DNA of 64,000 bases, taken from contig NZ_JAKGTI010000001.1 in the NCBI RefSeq assembly GCF_021568695.1, positions 248,001-312,000 on the forward strand, given 5' to 3'. This stretch comes from Maritalea mediterranea (GTDB lineage Bacteria > Pseudomonadota > Alphaproteobacteria > Rhizobiales > Devosiaceae). The notes under the pieces are model-generated. The model was not told where the DNA came from and searched no databases. It saw nothing but the letters and a program-made list of their open reading frames with translations. This document shows, in pieces, positions 36,508-44,925 of this stretch. The position numbers and the translations under genes are program-made. Within the stretch, counting starts at the first letter, position 1. Each line of letters begins with the position of its first letter.

Positions 36508-37127
36508 TCAGCCTCTATAAGCCCGGCAACAGCCTTGTGCACCGCACCCCGGCGGGGTGGAAGATTGCGCTGCTGTTTGTGTTCTGCACCGTGCTTTTTC
36601 TGATTCAGAACTGGTGGTTTTTGGGCGGAGCAATCGCGCTGGTTTTGGCGAGCTATTGGCTGGCGAAACTGCCGCTAACTCTGGTGTGGCAGGCGGTGCG
36701 CCCGGCGCTGTGGGTGCTGGTGCTGATCTTTCTGGTACAGTTTTGGCTCAATGATTGGCAATTTGGCCTTTATGTGGTGCTGCGTTTCGCGATTATGATC
36801 GTGGCCGCAACCCTGCTGACCTTGACCAGCAAAACCAGCGAAATGATTGAAGGCATTGAGCGCAGTGTCAGCAAATTGTTTGGCGCCGATGTCGCAGAGA
36901 AAGTCGGCCTCGCCTTTTCACTGTCTTTACGCTTTATTCCCATGGTGCGCGAAACCTATCAGGAAGTGCGCGAGGCGCAAAAGGCGCGCGGCCTGGGGCG
37001 GAATTGGCGGGCGCTGATCACGCCCACCATGATCCGGACGCTGAAGTCGGCAGATGATATCGCCCAGGCCATTGATGCCCGGTCCGCCGGTGCGCCTTTG
37101 GGCGAGAAAGCGCCGCGTCATGATTAA
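36501..37127 (+). CDS. bioN: Biotin ECF transporter transmembrane (T) component BioN
   Basis: 208 residues, about five membrane helices followed by the coupling region with two Ala-Arg-Gly/Ser motifs of EcfT proteins (EAQKARGLGRN and AIDARSAGAPLG), which dock onto the ATPase. It overlaps bioM by 7 bases and the DUF1284 gene by 8 bases, so translation is coupled on both sides. Confidence 0.94.
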   Translation: MLISLYKPGNSLVHRTPAGWKIALLFVFCTVLFLIQNWWFLGGAIALVLASYWLAKLPLTLVWQAVRPALWVLVLIFLVQFWLNDWQFGLYVVLRFAIMIVAATLLTLTSKTSEMIEGIERSVSKLFGADVAEKVGLAFSLSLRFIPMVRETYQEVREAQKARGLGRNWRALITPTMIRTLKSADDIAQAIDARSAGAPLGEKAPRHD

Positions 37128-37545
37128 AATTCGCGGCCATCATCTGCTGTGTGCGCTGACCTTTGCCGGGCGCGGCTATAGCCGCCAATTTGAGCGTGAC
37201 TTCAACGCGATTACAAAGCGTATGCGCGCCAATGAAATGATGCAAATTATTGATCGGCCCGACGAGATTTGCCAAAGCGTGAAAGACTGCGATGGCAGCC
37301 ATTGCTATGAGCCGCGCATTGATCAACGCGATCAATTGGCGTTGGCGGACATATCGGCTCTCATTGGGCGCAAGCTGAATGTAGGCGATGAGATCGCCCC
37401 TGCAGAACTGTTCACGGATAAGGTGCGCGCCGCCTTCCGCGATAATCAAATTCGCCGCGGCTGCTTTGATTGCCAATGGCGCGACTTCTGCGATCAGATT
37501 GCGGCAGATGGATTTCAAAACACACTTTTGCTGGCAGACAAATGA
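37120..37545 (+). CDS. DUF1284 family protein
   Basis: 141 residues, starting IKIRGHHLLCALTFAGRGYS, the DUF1284 hallmark. Cysteines are clustered: DEICQSVKDCDGSHCYE and RRGCFDCQWRDFCDQIA, a pattern that could bind a metal or an iron-sulphur cluster. Function is unknown. It is coupled to bioN by an 8-base overlap and to the ligase by 4 bases, which ties it firmly to biotin or acyl metabolism in this organism. ATG 37120 matches the family start. Confidence 0.85.
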   Translation: MIKIRGHHLLCALTFAGRGYSRQFERDFNAITKRMRANEMMQIIDRPDEICQSVKDCDGSHCYEPRIDQRDQLALADISALIGRKLNVGDEIAPAELFTDKVRAAFRDNQIRRGCFDCQWRDFCDQIAADGFQNTLLLADK

Positions 37546-38933
37546 GCTCGGAAATTGTTGCGCGGATAAAATATCATCTGAGTAGCGATCCGGAACGGCC
37601 GACCCTTTTTGCCGGACAAGAGGTGCTGACTGCGGGCACGTTGTTGGCACAGATCGAAGCAACGGAAGCGCAACTGCGCGATGCAGGATCGTCTGCGCAA
37701 ATTGCGCTTGCATTGCCCACGTCAGTGGAAGCGCTGGTGTTGTTTATTGCGGCGCTGAATGTGGCGCGGAACACGATCTATTTTGATCCCAATTGGCCCG
37801 TTGAAACGCGGCAACGCATCTTGGATTTTGTGCAACCTGATCTGCTGATCGATCAATCTGCATGGACCTGTCTGCAGGGCGGCAATGCGCCGGGGGGCGA
37901 TGCCCATTATACCTGCTTCACGTCCGGCTCCACCGGATTGCCCAAAGGTTGTTTACGGCACGAAAGCTCTTGGTTGGCCAGCTTTGAAGCGGACCAATCC
38001 TTCTCTGACATTACCGCGCAGTCGGCCATTCTGGTGGCGGGCAGTTTTGCTCACTCGCTGTTCACTTATGCGGCCATACGTGGTCTGGTGGCGGGCGCGA
38101 AAATTGTGTTGTTGCCCAATTTCCATCCCGGTGCTTTGTTGCGGCAAATTGAACGGCATCAACAGACGGTGCTGTTTGCGGTGCCGACGCAATTGGACGC
38201 GCTGGTGAACGTCGCCAAAGGCACCTATCCCAAATTGAGCAAAGTGCTTTGCACTGGTTCGAAATTAGCCCCCCACCTTGCGGCAAAAGTGAAAGACCAT
38301 TTCTCAAAGGCTGCCTTGATCGAGTTTTACGGTACGTCGGAACTGAGCTATGTCGCAGCGCGACCGGTACAGCAAGACGATGCGCCAAGCCTTGTGGGTA
38401 AACCGCTTTCCCCCGTGCATATCGAAATATTGAACGATGAGGGACAGCCCGTGCCGCCCGGCGAAACCGGGCAGGTTTTTGTGCAAAGCCCCATGGCCTT
38501 TAAAACCTATCTTACCGAATCGGGACAGCGCGATATGCCGAACCGGATCAGCGTCGGCGATACGGGCTTTCTGGATGGGCAGGGGAATTTGCATCTGGTG
38601 GGGCGGGCCGACCGCATGTTCACCGTCAGTGGTCGCAATGTGGCGCCGGAGGAAATTGAAGCGGCATTGCAAAAATTGCCGTACGTTACCCATGCCGCCG
38701 TGTGGGGCAAGGAAGATGCCAAACGCGGCCACCAGATCGTCGCGGCGTTACAATTGAAATCCGCGCCATCGCGCGTCCAGATTTTGAGTGACTTGCGCCC
38801 GCATCTCACCCCCTATTTAATGCCGCAATATCTGTTTGCCGCAGACGATTGGCCGCACACCAGTTCGGGCAAAACCGATCTGCAAAAGCTGAACGCCCAA
38901 TGGCAGGCAAACCAATTGCGGGAGCTGACATGA
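37542..38933 (+). CDS. AMP-forming acyl-CoA ligase in the biotin operon
   Basis: 463 residues, adenylate-forming superfamily. The P-loop is HYTCFTSGSTGLPKGCLRH, followed by IEFYGTSELSYVAARP, VGDTGFLDGQGNLHLVGRAD and a C-terminal HTSSGKTDLQKL with the catalytic lysine. It would activate a carboxylic acid to its CoA ester. The same trio of BioY, acyl-CoA ligase and thiolase is found in the Bacillus yhfU-yhfT-yhfS operon (from memory), which argues for a biotin- or pimelate-related acid. ATG 37542 overlaps the previous stop (ATGA). Fatty or pimelic acid are candidate substrates; neither can be read from sequence. Confidence 0.85.
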   Translation: MSSEIVARIKYHLSSDPERPTLFAGQEVLTAGTLLAQIEATEAQLRDAGSSAQIALALPTSVEALVLFIAALNVARNTIYFDPNWPVETRQRILDFVQPDLLIDQSAWTCLQGGNAPGGDAHYTCFTSGSTGLPKGCLRHESSWLASFEADQSFSDITAQSAILVAGSFAHSLFTYAAIRGLVAGAKIVLLPNFHPGALLRQIERHQQTVLFAVPTQLDALVNVAKGTYPKLSKVLCTGSKLAPHLAAKVKDHFSKAALIEFYGTSELSYVAARPVQQDDAPSLVGKPLSPVHIEILNDEGQPVPPGETGQVFVQSPMAFKTYLTESGQRDMPNRISVGDTGFLDGQGNLHLVGRADRMFTVSGRNVAPEEIEAALQKLPYVTHAAVWGKEDAKRGHQIVAALQLKSAPSRVQILSDLRPHLTPYLMPQYLFAADDWPHTSSGKTDLQKLNAQWQANQLRELT

Positions 38934-40066
38934 GCAATGGGGTCTATATGGTGGCGGCAAAGCGCAGCGCGGTGGTGCCGCGCGGCGGTGCGTTCGCCAA
39001 TTTGCGCCCCCATGAGCTCGCCGCGCCAGTCGTAAACGCGCTTCTGCAAGACGCCGCGATCAAAGCCGCGCAGATCGAGCATATCGTACTCGGCAACGGC
39101 CTCTCCGGCGGGGGAAATGTCGCCCGCATGGTTGGTCTGGCGGCAGGCCTGCCCGAAAGCGTGCCCGCGCTCACGCTGGACAGCCAGTGTTGTGGCGGCA
39201 TGGATGCGGTGCAAATGGGTATGCATATGATTGGGGCCGGGGCGGCTCAATTGGTGCTGGCCGGCGGCGTTGAAAGCTATAGCACTGCACCCCGGCGCAT
39301 CGCCCGCGGACTGCACGGCGCGCCTGATCATGAATATCAACGTCCACCCTTTGCCCCGGACCCGGCGCGCGATCCGGATATGCTGGACGCAGCGGCGCAA
39401 TTGGCGGCTATGCGCAAAATCAGCCGTTCCGCACAGGAAGAATTTGCCATTTTGAGTCATCAGAAGGCGATGGATGCCTTGGCAAGGCTGCACGATGAAA
39501 TTGTGCCCATCGCAGACATTGACCAAGACCAATTCACCCGCCAACTCAGCGCCAGACTTTGCGCGAAACTGCCTGTGCTGACGGGCGATGCCGAAACGGG
39601 CCTCACCACGGCCACCACCGCCGTGGAAGCGGACGGGGCGGGGCTCTGCCTGTTGGTGTCTGAAGCCATGCTGAACGCGCAGCCGCACTGGCAAAAGCGC
39701 GCTGTAAAACTATGTGGCGGCATCAGCCGGGGCAGCGATCCGGCCATGCCGGCATTGGCGCCAATTCCTGCTATTCAACATCTCTTGCAGCAGCTTGAGC
39801 TCAGCGCTTCCGATATGTCGGTGATTGAAATGATGGAGGCGTTTGCGGTGCAGGCCATGGCCTGTCTTGAGGAAACAGAACTGCCGCTCGACCGCACCAA
39901 TCTCGGCGGCGGGGCCTTGGCGCGCGGGCATCCGATTGGGGCATCTGGCGCGATCAATCTGGTGCGCCTGTTTTATGAAATGCGGCGGCTTGAGGCTGGG
40001 GCCTTTGGCTTAGCGGCCATCGCCGGGGCGGGCGGTCTGGGATCTGCCATGGTGATGCAGAAATGA
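38930..40066 (+). CDS. Thiolase-like protein with altered active site, in the biotin operon
   Basis: 378 residues with the thiolase fold ([60 protein letters not shown]). The nucleophile Cys region and the His of GHPIGASG are present. Two expected catalytic parts differ: NEAFA is MMEAFAVQ, and the C-terminal Cys-Ile-Gly-Gly-Gly is AIAGAGGLGSAM, without cysteine. It might be a synthase, a condensing enzyme with changed chemistry or a non-catalytic partner. Coupled by 4-base overlaps to the ligase before it and the hot-dog gene after it. Confidence 0.85.
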   Translation: MSNGVYMVAAKRSAVVPRGGAFANLRPHELAAPVVNALLQDAAIKAAQIEHIVLGNGLSGGGNVARMVGLAAGLPESVPALTLDSQCCGGMDAVQMGMHMIGAGAAQLVLAGGVESYSTAPRRIARGLHGAPDHEYQRPPFAPDPARDPDMLDAAAQLAAMRKISRSAQEEFAILSHQKAMDALARLHDEIVPIADIDQDQFTRQLSARLCAKLPVLTGDAETGLTTATTAVEADGAGLCLLVSEAMLNAQPHWQKRAVKLCGGISRGSDPAMPALAPIPAIQHLLQQLELSASDMSVIEMMEAFAVQAMACLEETELPLDRTNLGGGALARGHPIGASGAINLVRLFYEMRRLEAGAFGLAAIAGAGGLGSAMVMQK

Positions 40067-40497
40067 TCGAGATAAATCAGATTGCCGATTGGACGAAATA
40101 TCTGGGCGCGACATTTGAGGACGCCTCACCGAGAGCGGTGACGCCGACTCAACTGGACGCCTTTTTGCAGGCCTCAGGCGATGCAAATGCGATTCACCGG
40201 GGAGATGAGGCGATCATTCCGGGTAATCTTCTGCTGAGCCTTGTGCCGCACTTTGTGCAGCGGCACTTGAGTTTGGCCAATACCATCATAGGTATGAGCG
40301 TTGGCTACGACAAAGTGCGGTTTAAAAATGCCGTCAAGCTTGCTGAGCCGCTATTTTATAAGGCAGAGGTTGTTCAAGTGCGAATGCACCACGCTGCCGC
40401 ATTTGTGACCTATCAGGTGGTGTGCGAAAGCGCGGGGCAAGTTGTGATGTCAATTGAGATGCGTGATCACTATGCACAAGCGAAAACAGAGATTTAG
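40063..40497 (+). CDS. MaoC-like hot-dog protein, last gene of the biotin operon
   Basis: 144 residues. LDAFLQASGDANAIHRGDE carries the Asp-x4-His pair (DANAIH) of MaoC-type hydratases, then a glycine-containing helix (IIPGNLLLSLVPHFV) replaces the usual AHGML segment. Start ATG 40063 overlaps the thiolase stop. With the ligase and thiolase it makes a small acyl-CoA processing set: activation, carbon-carbon chemistry and hydration/dehydration. Substrate unknown. Thioesterase activity is an alternative for this fold. Confidence 0.75.
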   Translation: MIEINQIADWTKYLGATFEDASPRAVTPTQLDAFLQASGDANAIHRGDEAIIPGNLLLSLVPHFVQRHLSLANTIIGMSVGYDKVRFKNAVKLAEPLFYKAEVVQVRMHHAAAFVTYQVVCESAGQVVMSIEMRDHYAQAKTEI

Positions 40498-40527
40498 TCG
40501 GGCGTTTGCGTACTGACACTCTGTTGC

Positions 40528-40950
40528 CTATTCGTCGACGAACTCTTCCAGCAAATCTAACAATTGCTCAATCCGCTCGACGCCATATTTTTCTTCCAAA
40601 GCCTTATAGATGCGGCGTTGCTCAGGGGAAATGTCGGCAATGAAGCTTTTGCCCTCTTCTGTAATCGACAGCACGGCGCGGCGGCCATCTTCATCGGCCC
40701 GACGACGCATGATAAAGCCGCGATCTTCCAAGGTCTTGATGATGCGGGTAAGGCTGGGGGCCAAAACCGAGGTGCGTTTGGCCACTTCGGTCGCGTCCAA
40801 TGGCCCGCCTTCATTCACGACGCGCAGCACCCGCCATTGCTGCTCCGTTACATTGTGGGCGGCCAACATTGGTCGAAAATGCGACATAACGGATTCTCGA
40901 GCGCGCAATAGGGCCATGGGCAATGAGCGGCGAGTGCTTTGTGGAAACAT
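40528..40950 (-). CDS. hpaR: MarR family regulator, HpaR type
   Basis: 140 residues. LPMALLRARESVMSHFRPML and NVTEQQWRVLRVV match HpaR, the repressor of homoprotocatechuate degradation, followed by the winged helix (TSVLAPSLTRIIKTLEDRGF and RRADEDGRRAVLSITEEG). ATG 40950 is chosen since GGAAAG stands six bases before it; ATG 40962 lacks a ribosome site. It is divergent from the hpaF-I operon across a 138-base region with a perfect 12-base palindrome at 41054-41065, its probable operator. Confidence 0.92.
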   Translation of the reverse strand: MFPQSTRRSLPMALLRARESVMSHFRPMLAAHNVTEQQWRVLRVVNEGGPLDATEVAKRTSVLAPSLTRIIKTLEDRGFIMRRRADEDGRRAVLSITEEGKSFIADISPEQRRIYKALEEKYGVERIEQLLDLLEEFVDE

Positions 40951-41053
40951 TGTTCTTTCCATATGGCTTTGTAAAACTTGGCGCCCTTTATTGCGGGATT
41001 GTCCAGTTGGGGCAAGTCCTTTCGACTTCATTTGACAAGGAGCATAAATATAT

Positions 41054-41065
41054 TTAACATGTTAA
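41054..41065. promoter_or_regulatory. Candidate HpaR operator
   Basis: Perfect 12-base palindrome TTAACATGTTAA, 23 bases before the hpaF start. Such AT-rich dyads are typical MarR-family targets; binding is inferred from position. Confidence 0.6.
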
Positions 41066-41072
41066 TAAAAAG

Positions 41073-41080
41073 AAGGGGGG
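41073..41080 (+). promoter_or_regulatory. Ribosome binding site deciding the hpaF TTG start
   Basis: AAGGGGGG, 8 bases before TTG 41089. It supports a TTG start that leaves proline as residue 2. Confidence 0.65.
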
Positions 41081-41088
41081 CGAAGCTG

Positions 41089-41487
41089 TTGCCGCATTTG
41101 AGCATCGAATATTCTGCCAGTCTGGCAGACAAAGCTGACATCGGGGCGCTGTGCCACGCGCTGCACAACGTGTTGATAAATGTTGGACCCTTTGAACAAG
41201 GCGGTGTGCGCGTGCGGGCTTTTCGTGCTGATCACCATGCCGTCGCCGATTTGCATTCGGAAAATGCATTTGTCGATCTCAGTTTACGCATCGGCCAAGG
41301 GCGCAGCCCTGAGGAGAAAAAGCTGGTGGGCGATGCCTTGATGGTGCGCGCCCAGACCGAATTGGCGCCGTTATTTGAAACCGAACATTTTGCCCTCTCC
41401 CTCGAAATTCGCGAAATTGACGCGGATTTGAGCTGGAAGCGCAACACCATCCATGAACGCATTCGCGCAACAGGATCAAATGCATGA
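41089..41487 (+). CDS. hpaF: 5-carboxymethyl-2-hydroxymuconate delta-isomerase
   Basis: 132 residues, tautomerase-superfamily enzyme of the homoprotocatechuate meta-cleavage pathway (E. coli HpaF is about 126 residues). The mature protein should begin PHLSIEYSASL, placing the catalytic proline at position 1 after Met removal. This requires TTG 41089 as start; the ATG at 41059 would add ten residues, bury the proline and lie inside the palindrome. VDLSLRIGQGRSPEEKK and FALSLEIREIDADLSWK match the family. The stop overlaps hpaE by 4 bases. Confidence 0.9.
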   Translation: MPHLSIEYSASLADKADIGALCHALHNVLINVGPFEQGGVRVRAFRADHHAVADLHSENAFVDLSLRIGQGRSPEEKKLVGDALMVRAQTELAPLFETEHFALSLEIREIDADLSWKRNTIHERIRATGSNA

Positions 41488-42998
41488 CCGATCTGATAAC
41501 CAATTTGGATAAGGCCCAAACCTATTTGCAACGCTTTCGCAAAGAGGGTGTGTTGAACCATATTGATGGCCAGGCGATGGCCGCTGATAATGGTGAGCAA
41601 TTTGAAGTGATCTCGCCGATCGATTTGGAGCCGATTGCCAAAGTGGCGCGCGGCGGTGCATCCGACATTGATAAGGCAGCCAAGGCCGCCAAAGCCAGCT
41701 TTGCCGAATGGGCCGCGATGCCCGGCAAAGAGCGTAAAAAACTGTTGCATCGCATTGCAGACGCCATCGAAGCGCGGGCCGAAGAAATTGCATTTGTTGA
41801 AAGCGTGGATACCGGCCAGGCGATCCGTTTTATGTCAAAAGCCGCTTTGCGCGGGGCGGAGAATTTTCGCTTCTTTGCCGATCGGGCGCCGATGGCGCGT
41901 GACGGGGAATCTTTGCGCGCCAACAACCAATTGAACATCACCGCACGTTCGCCGATTGGCCCGGTTGGGATCATTACCCCATGGAACACGCCGTTTATGC
42001 TGTCCACCTGGAAAATCGCCCCGGCGCTGGCGGCGGGCTGTACCATTGTGCACAAACCGGCGGAATTTTCGCCACTCACGGCGCGTCTGTTGGTTGAGAT
42101 TGCCGAAGAAGCTGGCTTGCCCAGAGGGGTGTGGAACCTGGTGAACGGCTTTGGCGAAGATGCAGGCAAGGCGCTGACCGAACATCTTGACATCAAGGCC
42201 ATTGGCTTTGTAGGTGAAAGCCGCACCGGCGCTATGATCATGAAGCAAGGCGCAGATACATTAAAACGCTTCCACTTCGAACTGGGCGGCAAAAATCCGG
42301 TGGTGGTGTTTGATGATGCAGATTTTGACCGCGCTGCAGATGCAGCCGTGTTCATGATCTACTCGCTGAATGGCGAGCGCTGCACATCTTCATCTCGCCT
42401 CCTGGTACAATCTTCGATCTATGATGAGTTCACTGCCAAGGTGGCGGAGAAAGCCAAAAATATCAAAGTGGGGCATCCGCTTGATCCTGAAACGGTGATT
42501 GGCCCATTGATCCACCCCGTACATGAGAAAAAAGTGCTCAGCTATTTTGACATTGCGCCGAAAGAAGGCGCGACAGTCGCTACTGGTGGCAAAAAGGCAG
42601 AAGGCTTCACAGGCTGCTATGTGGAACCAACCCTGTTCACCAATGTCACCAACGACATGCGGATCGCGCGGGAAGAAATCTTCGGCCCCGTGCTGAGCGC
42701 TTTGAAATTTGACAGCGAAGAAGAAGCGCTGAACATTGCTAACGACACCGAATATGGCTTGACCGGCTATGTCTGGACATCGGACCTGACCCGCGCCCTG
42801 CGCTTTACCGACCAGCTGGAAGCGGGCATGATTTGGGTGAATTCAGAAAATGTGCGCCATTTACCCTCTCCCTTTGGCGGCATGAAAAGCTCCGGCATAG
42901 GTCGCGATGGCGGCGATTGGTCCTTTGATTTCTATATGGAAACAAAGAATATTGCTTTTGCAACAACGGCCCACGCCATCCCGAAATTGGGCGGCTGA
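41484..42998 (+). CDS. hpaE: 5-carboxymethyl-2-hydroxymuconate semialdehyde dehydrogenase
   Basis: 504-residue aldehyde dehydrogenase. The catalytic Cys is in SLNGERCTSSSRLLVQ and the Glu in FELGGKNPVVVFDDAD; PVGIITPWNTPFMLSTWK is the NAD domain. It oxidises the ring-cleavage product of homoprotocatechuate. Position in the hpa cluster, start coupled to hpaF (ATGA) and the family-specific N-terminus support the call over other aldehyde dehydrogenases. Confidence 0.93.
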   Translation: MTDLITNLDKAQTYLQRFRKEGVLNHIDGQAMAADNGEQFEVISPIDLEPIAKVARGGASDIDKAAKAAKASFAEWAAMPGKERKKLLHRIADAIEARAEEIAFVESVDTGQAIRFMSKAALRGAENFRFFADRAPMARDGESLRANNQLNITARSPIGPVGIITPWNTPFMLSTWKIAPALAAGCTIVHKPAEFSPLTARLLVEIAEEAGLPRGVWNLVNGFGEDAGKALTEHLDIKAIGFVGESRTGAMIMKQGADTLKRFHFELGGKNPVVVFDDADFDRAADAAVFMIYSLNGERCTSSSRLLVQSSIYDEFTAKVAEKAKNIKVGHPLDPETVIGPLIHPVHEKKVLSYFDIAPKEGATVATGGKKAEGFTGCYVEPTLFTNVTNDMRIAREEIFGPVLSALKFDSEEEALNIANDTEYGLTGYVWTSDLTRALRFTDQLEAGMIWVNSENVRHLPSPFGGMKSSGIGRDGGDWSFDFYMETKNIAFATTAHAIPKLGG

Positions 42999-43059
42999 TC
43001 CGCACCCTGCCGACCTGATTAACATTGCGGCAACACGCCGTGTTGAGGAGATCCTTTAA

Positions 43060-44040
43060 ATGCCTGTACCCAAGTCTAATCTTTATCCAGACTTCAATAT
43101 TGTCCGCCTGTCCCATGTGGAATTTATGGTGACCGACCTGGCGGCCAGCAAGGCATTCTATGCTGATACGCTTGGGTTGCAGATCACATTTGAAGATAGC
43201 GAAACAGTGTTTTTCCGGGCGCTGGAAGAGCGCAATCATCACTGCATTATTTTGCGCAAAGGCACAAAGCCAGAGGCCAATGTGCTTGGCTTTAAAGTGT
43301 TTGCGGAAGAGGATTTGGATAAAGCAGAAATCTATTTCAAAGAAAAAGGCCTGCCCACCGAGTGGATTGAACGCCCACATCAGGGCCGCACTTTGCGCAC
43401 CCGTGATCTGCATGGCGTACCGCTGGAATTTTATGCGCGCATGGAGCAGCTCGATCCGATCCATCAGCAATATAAGCTTTATAAAGGCGTGCGCCCCTTG
43501 CGCATTGACCACTTCAACTGCTTCTCCACCAATGTGGATGAAAGTGTGGCCTTTTATAATGATCTCGGCTTCCGCGTCACCGAATATACCGAAGATGAAG
43601 AGAGCAAAAAGCTTTGGGCCGCTTGGATGCACCGCAAAGGTGGCGTGCACGACATGGCCTTCACCAATGGCCGTGGCCCCCGCTTGCACCATACTGCCTT
43701 TTGGGTGCCAAACCCGTTGGCCATCATCGATTTGCTCGATTTGATGTCCACCACGGGCTATCTTGAAAACATTGAACGCGGTCCGGGCCGTCACGGCATT
43801 TCAAACGCGTTTTTCCTCTATATTCGCGACCCGGATGGCCACCGGATTGAGATATATTGTTCGGACTATATGACCGTTGATCCGGATCTGGAGCCGATCA
43901 AATGGGATTTGAAAGATCCCCAGCGGCAAACCCTTTGGGGGGCGCCAGCACCGCGCAGCTGGTTTGAGGAAGGCACGACTTTCGCCAACACTGAAATCAG
44001 CGATAGCCAATTGGCGGCGCAGCCGATTGTGGCGCCATAG
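43060..44040 (+). CDS. hpaD: 3,4-dihydroxyphenylacetate 2,3-dioxygenase (type I extradiol)
   Basis: 326 residues, two vicinal-oxygen-chelate modules. The metal-binding triad is visible in the C-terminal module: His in LRIDHFNCFS, His in GPRLHHTAFWV, and Glu in HRIEIYCSDY. It resembles the Fe/Mn-dependent homoprotocatechuate dioxygenases of Brevibacterium and Arthrobacter rather than the LigB-type HpaD of E. coli. It cleaves the ring of homoprotocatechuate between carbons 2 and 3. It lies 61 bases after hpaE, the widest gap in the operon, with GAGGAG before ATG 43060. Confidence 0.93.
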   Translation: MPVPKSNLYPDFNIVRLSHVEFMVTDLAASKAFYADTLGLQITFEDSETVFFRALEERNHHCIILRKGTKPEANVLGFKVFAEEDLDKAEIYFKEKGLPTEWIERPHQGRTLRTRDLHGVPLEFYARMEQLDPIHQQYKLYKGVRPLRIDHFNCFSTNVDESVAFYNDLGFRVTEYTEDEESKKLWAAWMHRKGGVHDMAFTNGRGPRLHHTAFWVPNPLAIIDLLDLMSTTGYLENIERGPGRHGISNAFFLYIRDPDGHRIEIYCSDYMTVDPDLEPIKWDLKDPQRQTLWGAPAPRSWFEEGTTFANTEISDSQLAAQPIVAP

Positions 44041-44051
44041 GATTGGGAAAG

Positions 44052-44924
44052 ATGAATCATCGTACCCGCATCGCCACCTTTAAGCGCAACAATAAGCTGG
44101 GCTATGGGGCCATCACCGATACGGGTGTGGTGGACCTATCTGCCCGCTTTGGCGATCAATATGCCGGGTTGCGTGAAGTGATCGAAGCGGGCGCGCTGGC
44201 CGAATTGGTTGAGGCTGTAAATGGCCAGCCCGATGATTTTGGGTTGGATGAGATTTCATATGAAATTCCTATTCAAAATCCTGAGAAATTGATTTGCGTG
44301 GGCGTTAACTTCCCGAACCGAAATGAAGAATATAAGGACGGGCAAGAGGCGCCGCCAAACCCGTCACTTTTCATCCGGTTCCCACGCTCCTTCACGGGCC
44401 ACGACCAAGCTTTGGTGCGCCCCCACGCCTCGCCACAATTGGATTATGAAGGCGAGATCGTGTTGGTGATCGGCAAAGGGGGGCGGCACATTGCCGAGGA
44501 AGACGCGATGGATCATGTGGCAGCTTTATCCTTGTGCAATGAAGGCACCATTCGCGATTGGGTGCGCCATGCCAAATTCAACGTGACCCAAGGCAAAAAC
44601 TTTGATCAGACCGGCTCAATTGGCCCTTGGTTGGTGCCGTTTGAAAGCGAAGCGCAATTGGCCGATGTGCGCCTCACCACCAAGGTGAATGGCGAAGTCC
44701 GGCAGGATGATCGCACCTCGCGCATGATTTTCAGCTTTAGAAAATTGATCAATTATATTTCGACCTTCACAACATTGGTGCCCGGCGATGTGATCGTGAC
44801 CGGCACACCAACAGGCGCGGGCGCGCGGCTTGATCCGCCACAATGGCTGAAGCCTGGTGATGTGATCGAAGTGGAAGCCGAAGGCATTGGCCTGTTGCGC
44901 AACACCGTGCGGGATGAGGATTAA
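44052..44924 (+). CDS. hpaG: Fumarylacetoacetase-family isomerase/decarboxylase, HpaG-like (single domain)
   Basis: 290 residues, one FAH catalytic domain. LICVGVNFPNRNEEYKDG, FIRFPRSFTGH, QLDYEGEIVLVIGK (metal-binding Glu pair) and FSFRKLINYIST with VTGTPTGAGARL define the fold. In E. coli, HpaG is a two-domain enzyme of about 430 residues doing decarboxylation and isomerisation; here only one domain is seen, so it may do one or both. The short form is common outside enterics. ATG 44052 follows hpaD by 11 bases. Confidence 0.87.
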   Translation: MNHRTRIATFKRNNKLGYGAITDTGVVDLSARFGDQYAGLREVIEAGALAELVEAVNGQPDDFGLDEISYEIPIQNPEKLICVGVNFPNRNEEYKDGQEAPPNPSLFIRFPRSFTGHDQALVRPHASPQLDYEGEIVLVIGKGGRHIAEEDAMDHVAALSLCNEGTIRDWVRHAKFNVTQGKNFDQTGSIGPWLVPFESEAQLADVRLTTKVNGEVRQDDRTSRMIFSFRKLINYISTFTTLVPGDVIVTGTPTGAGARLDPPQWLKPGDVIEVEAEGIGLLRNTVRDED

Positions 44925-44925
44925 A

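Noticed and set aside
43016-43025. Second copy of the TTAACATG half site before hpaD.
   Set aside because: Only one arm (ATTAACATTG) is present; the dyad is not completed.
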